This document shows, piece after piece, positions 5,823 through 8,462 of a DNA stretch of 8,462 nucleotides. The notes beneath the pieces were generated by a model. The model had not been told where the DNA came from and made no database searches. It was given only the letters and a program-made list of their open reading frames with translations. The stretch spans positions 1-8,462 of the forward strand of contig JAGWUK010000099.1 of NCBI GenBank assembly GCA_028868455.1, written 5' to 3'. Within the stretch, counting starts at the first letter, position 1; each line of letters begins with the position of its first letter. The position numbers and the translations under genes were made by a program. The DNA comes from Burkholderiales bacterium. Lineage in GTDB: Bacteria > Pseudomonadota > Gammaproteobacteria > Burkholderiales > Burkholderiaceae_D.

Positions 5823-6518
5823 ATGGTACCGAAACCCCAATATGCTTTGAACTTCGCCAATGCATGCCCAGCTAACCCGGGCTAACTCTTCTTCGTTATC
5901 AAGCTGATGTTGGTCAAGTTCGACTTTTGATAATTCCGATTTAATGAGTGGTCTCCAGAAATTATCTAATTCATTGTCCAGAGCTTGCTTTGTTTGTCCT
6001 GACACGCCATATAGCGGGAAACTAGAAAATCGTTTTTGTAATGCTACCCGCAAATTTTCTTCGACTTTAGGGAGATAATTTTGGTAAATTCGAACATGCT
6101 TCATTTCATGCTCCAAAATCGCTTTGTATGCGCAAGTGTCAGGTAAGAATTCTTTGCCAATATATATCTGAAGTGGCTGGTATGTCAGGCTGATCTCTAT
6201 ACGCGGTGCGTAACATTCCCCGCCAGTTTACTCGTCTTGCCAAGTGATGCCATCTGCATCGATTTTTGTAATTGATTCTACTGAGGTTAACCCTATGACG
6301 TAATCACCGGCCGCAGAAGTGACGCTCATTTCATTGAGTTTTCGACTGCTTATCTGATTGTTTACGTTAAATCCATTTTGCTGTGAGCTAACGAGAACAA
6401 CCGTTTTGTATATTTGATTTGAGCAACGATGTGCTAGTACCGTACTTTTCCGTGCTTCAGCTGAGTGGAAAGAGAAAAATAGGACGCTAGCAATCAGCGG
6501 AATACAGGTCTTGTACAT
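5820..6518 (-). pseudogene. exported HEXXH-motif protein interrupted by in-frame TAA
   Basis: One continuous minus-strand frame of 232 codons is broken only by a TAA at codon 97 (6228-6230). The start ATG (6516-6518) has GAGG 6 bases upstream (6525-6528). Residues 1-22 form a signal peptide with an AEA-R cleavage site, so export to the periplasm or surface is expected. After the stop, the same frame continues without another stop and contains the zincin-like motif HEMKH (137-141) in AILEHEMKHVRIYQ. Cys32, Cys102, Cys129 and Cys219 would all be in the mature protein and could form two disulfides. I do not recognise a named family with certainty; the HEXXH motif suggests a metallopeptidase-like fold. 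It is the third gene of the kinase/regulator operon, 23 bases after the regulator. As read, only a 96-residue secreted fragment would be made. Confidence 0.75.
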
Positions 6519-6541
6519 GCTAAGCCTCGTTATTTGTAATT

Positions 6542-7300
6542 CTACATTTGCTTAAATAGGTGTACGAAACTTCGACTTACTTCTAATTTCTCACTTAAAC
6601 CCTTAATTTGAACGAGATGGCGTCCACGTAAGTCACGAATTACGCCAGAGATTGCCTTGGTATTGACAAGTGTGGAGCGATGGATTTGCCAAAATAAATT
6701 AGGATCAAGTTCATCCGCCAAATCTCTCACTGGTTTTCGAATCAGCGCTTCGTAGCTGGCGGTTTGGACGCGCGTATATTTTTCATCTGATTGAAAAAAT
6801 AAAATGTCCTCAACGGGAATAAGACGCAACTCTTGTCCAATGGAAGCTTGTATCCATTGCAGGTAACTTTGCTTCGGAATAATGCCCATTTGTTTGGCCA
6901 GGCTCGATAGCATCGCAGACATGTCATTGGGTTGGGTACTATCTGAAAGCCTATTTTTCAAGCGTTCCACCGTACGTGTCAGGCGATCTATGTCGGCTGG
7001 TTTTAAAACGTAGTCGATTGCGCCATGATCAAAGGCCTCTACGGCATACTGATCATATGCCGTTATAAATACAATGTGCGTCTTGCTGCCAATTTCTTTC
7101 GCTGCCTCCAATCCAGTCTTGACAGGCATTCTGATGTCCAGGAATACCAAGTCAGGTTTATGTTTTTCTACGAGTTGAACTGCCTCTTCACCATTTTTGG
7201 CTTCGTCGACAATTTGTAATTCTGGCCATACTTGTTCGAGGCGCGATTTAAGTTGATCGCGCATCAGTCTCTCGTCGTCTGCAATTATTGCGGTAGGCAT
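6542..7300 (-). CDS. LytTR-type response regulator (LytT/AlgR-like)
   Basis: This 252-residue cytoplasmic DNA-binding response regulator has two domains. The CheY-like receiver (about 1-118) has the acidic pocket Asp8-Asp9, phosphoacceptor Asp55 in LVFLDIRMP, Thr80 in FITAYDQYA and Lys100 in YVLKPAD. The tail of the receiver is typical of the LytTR class. A linker follows, then a LytTR DNA-binding domain (about 146-250). It contains IPVEDILFFQSDEKYTRV (161-178), FWQIHRSTLVNTKAI (203-217) and the C-terminal LEVSRSFVHLFKQM. It is the cognate partner of the histidine kinase encoded immediately upstream, with only 7 bases between the kinase stop and this ATG and no strong Shine-Dalgarno sequence, so translation is probably coupled. 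The target genes cannot be read from the sequence. The adjacent exported-protein gene is one candidate. Confidence 0.94.
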   Translation of the reverse strand: MPTAIIADDERLMRDQLKSRLEQVWPELQIVDEAKNGEEAVQLVEKHKPDLVFLDIRMPVKTGLEAAKEIGSKTHIVFITAYDQYAVEAFDHGAIDYVLKPADIDRLTRTVERLKNRLSDSTQPNDMSAMLSSLAKQMGIIPKQSYLQWIQASIGQELRLIPVEDILFFQSDEKYTRVQTASYEALIRKPVRDLADELDPNLFWQIHRSTLVNTKAISGVIRDLRGRHLVQIKGLSEKLEVSRSFVHLFKQM

Positions 7301-7307
7301 TTTTATA

Positions 7308-8462
7308 TTAGTTAGCTAATTCATAAGGGATTTCAATGGTAACGCAAACACCGCTAGGTTGATTCGGCGTGATAATCATTTGCGCTTTTTCTTTGTAAAG
7401 TAATTTAAGGCGTTCACGAATATTCTGCAAGCCGAGTCCCGTACCGTTGCTCGGCATCGCACCAAACCCAAGGCCATTGTCACTGACTGTTACTCGCAAT
7501 TTGTTGTGTGCAACCTCAGCTCTGAATTGTATGGTTCCTCCCTCTGCCTTGCATTCCAATCCATGTTTTATTGCATTTTCTACTAAGGACTGAAGCATCA
7601 TGGGGGGGAACGATGCGCTTCTGAGTCCTTCTGGCATCAGAAAATCGACTTCCAGTCGCTCTTCCATGCGCATTTTTAGCAAATCAAGGTATGACCGTAT
7701 CATGTCCGCTTCGCGGCCAAGATTTGTTGTGGAAGCGTTTTCTCGCATTTGTGGCAAAACGGCACGTAAATATCCGATGAGGCTACGTTGCATGGCCGCT
7801 GCGCGCGGTGGGTCAGTTTCGATGAGGTGTTCGACCGAAGCTAATGTATTAAATAAAAAATGCGGCTCTACCTGTGCTTGCATCATTTGCATTTGTGCCT
7901 CACTAACCTGGCGCAAAAGAGATTCTCGTTCGGCAGCTGATCCTGCTTCTTTGGCTTTTTCTTCGGCGCGGATTTTGCCTCCCATGAGTGCCTTCATGCC
8001 AAATAAACCAAACACTAAAAGCATGACAAAATTAACGAACCATTTAGATGAAGTGCGTTTATAACTCCTGACTTCCTCGTCAGCCGCGTCCGCAACAGCA
8101 TTGTTGATATCTTCACTAATTTCTTTTGCAACCTCTGGGGGGAGTTTTATATGAATATCATTTTTTCCCGAAATTTCTGGAGGGGCGGCTGGCGCTGTTG
8201 GCGCAGGAGTTGCGGTCGGCGGAGTAGGTGGCGATGAATCTGGTGTTATTGGTGAGGCAGACGTATCCTCATTTTTAACCCGAATTCCATTTTCGTCGAT
8301 TTCAATTTGTTTGCCTTTGGCGCCTGCATTATTTTTTCGAATGTGGATGCCTGTATTGTCAATTTCAACACTGGTATCTGCATCGGTAATGCGTTTGGTT
8401 TTGCTTGTCTTTTTGGGTGTTTTGCTTTTCGTTACAATGACGCTCTCTTCGGATGTAAATAA
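7308..8462 (-). CDS. membrane sensor histidine kinase, LytS/AlgZ type (5' end outside window)
   Basis: The frame is open from the right edge to the TAA at 7308-7310, giving 384 visible residues and no ATG, GTG or TTG before Met147. The true start is therefore beyond the window. In visible numbering there is a Lys-rich segment (11-24), a twofold repeat of E-I-D-x-x-G-I (32-44 and 53-65), a Pro/Thr/Ala-rich linker (71-95), a transmembrane helix (about 141-160) and a coiled-coil-like segment (about 161-195). The His_kinase domain carries phosphoacceptor His201 in QVEPHFLFNT. The HATPase domain follows, with N box ENAIKHGL (about 295-302), G1 box DNGLGF (328-333) and G2 box GTGLGLQNIRERL (340-352). 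It autophosphorylates and should pass phosphate to the adjacent LytTR regulator. The signal it senses is unknown. Confidence 0.92.
   Translation of the reverse strand, partial: LFTSEESVIVTKSKTPKKTSKTKRITDADTSVEIDNTGIHIRKNNAGAKGKQIEIDENGIRVKNEDTSASPITPDSSPPTPPTATPAPTAPAAPPEISGKNDIHIKLPPEVAKEISEDINNAVADAADEEVRSYKRTSSKWFVNFVMLLVFGLFGMKALMGGKIRAEEKAKEAGSAAERESLLRQVSEAQMQMMQAQVEPHFLFNTLASVEHLIETDPPRAAAMQRSLIGYLRAVLPQMRENASTTNLGREADMIRSYLDLLKMRMEERLEVDFLMPEGLRSASFPPMMLQSLVENAIKHGLECKAEGGTIQFRAEVAHNKLRVTVSDNGLGFGAMPSNGTGLGLQNIRERLKLLYKEKAQMIITPNQPSGVCVTIEIPYELAN

Noticed and set aside
5820..6116. Separate gene starting with TTG at 6114-6116
   Set aside because: The supposed start lies within the conserved-looking AILEHEMKH segment, the same frame continues upstream to the TAA at 6228, and there is no ribosome-binding site. 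It is better read as the 3' part of the interrupted gene.
6228..6230. Programmed stop-codon readthrough of the TAA
   Set aside because: TAA is the least leaky stop codon and no stimulatory structure was seen downstream. Nonsense mutation or sequence error is simpler.
7308..8024. Histidine kinase starting at the ATG at 8022-8024
   Set aside because: That Met lies inside the transmembrane helix, and the frame stays open with sensible protein to the window edge, so the gene is longer.
7600..8064. Plus-strand frame opposite the histidine kinase
   Set aside because: It is antisense to a well-supported kinase, its sequence is rich in Ser, Arg and Cys with no recognisable domain, and it has no ribosome-binding site.

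Overview
The window looks like a core chromosomal segment of a betaproteobacterium. The gene order rpsF-priB-rpsR-rplI-dnaB, the presence of PriB and the near-canonical protein sequences fit Burkholderiales. The modest GC content suggests a low-GC member of the Oxalobacteraceae type. The family placement is inferred from memory of homologues, not from a search.

Layout. At the left, on the minus strand, is lexA (20-676), with two directly adjacent LexA operators upstream (701-716 and 718-733). Diverging from it on the plus strand is a ribosomal/replication cluster. A promoter near 806-834 leads into a short 5' leader that folds like the S6:S18 autoregulatory motif (851-878). Then come rpsF, priB, rpsR and rplI, ended by an intrinsic terminator (2407-2432). 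The replicative helicase gene dnaB follows with its own -10 element almost touching the start codon. Next is a phosphate-transport pair: a PhoU-like DUF47 protein (4031-4657) and a Pit-family low-affinity phosphate permease (4783-5790), closed by a hairpin terminator (5794-5822) that probably works in both directions.

The right third is a minus-strand operon. A LytS/AlgZ-type membrane histidine kinase (7308-8462) runs off the right edge. It is followed after 7 bases by a LytTR-type response regulator (6542-7300). After 23 bases comes a gene for an exported HEXXH-motif protein (5820-6518) that is split by a single in-frame TAA. The kinase and regulator form a two-component pair. The exported protein shares their transcription unit and may be a target or accessory.

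How the genes work together: LexA controls DNA-damage responses and itself. S6, S18 and L9 serve the ribosome, and PriB and DnaB serve replication restart and fork unwinding. DUF47 and Pit handle phosphate uptake. Apart from the right-hand operon, this is conserved housekeeping DNA with no mobile elements, CRISPR arrays, tRNA or rRNA genes seen. The least ordinary items are the interrupted HEXXH gene, the unusual N-terminal region of the histidine kinase, and several start-site and leader features (rpsF leader, priB start, dnaB start, pit leader). I found no convincing wholly new system.
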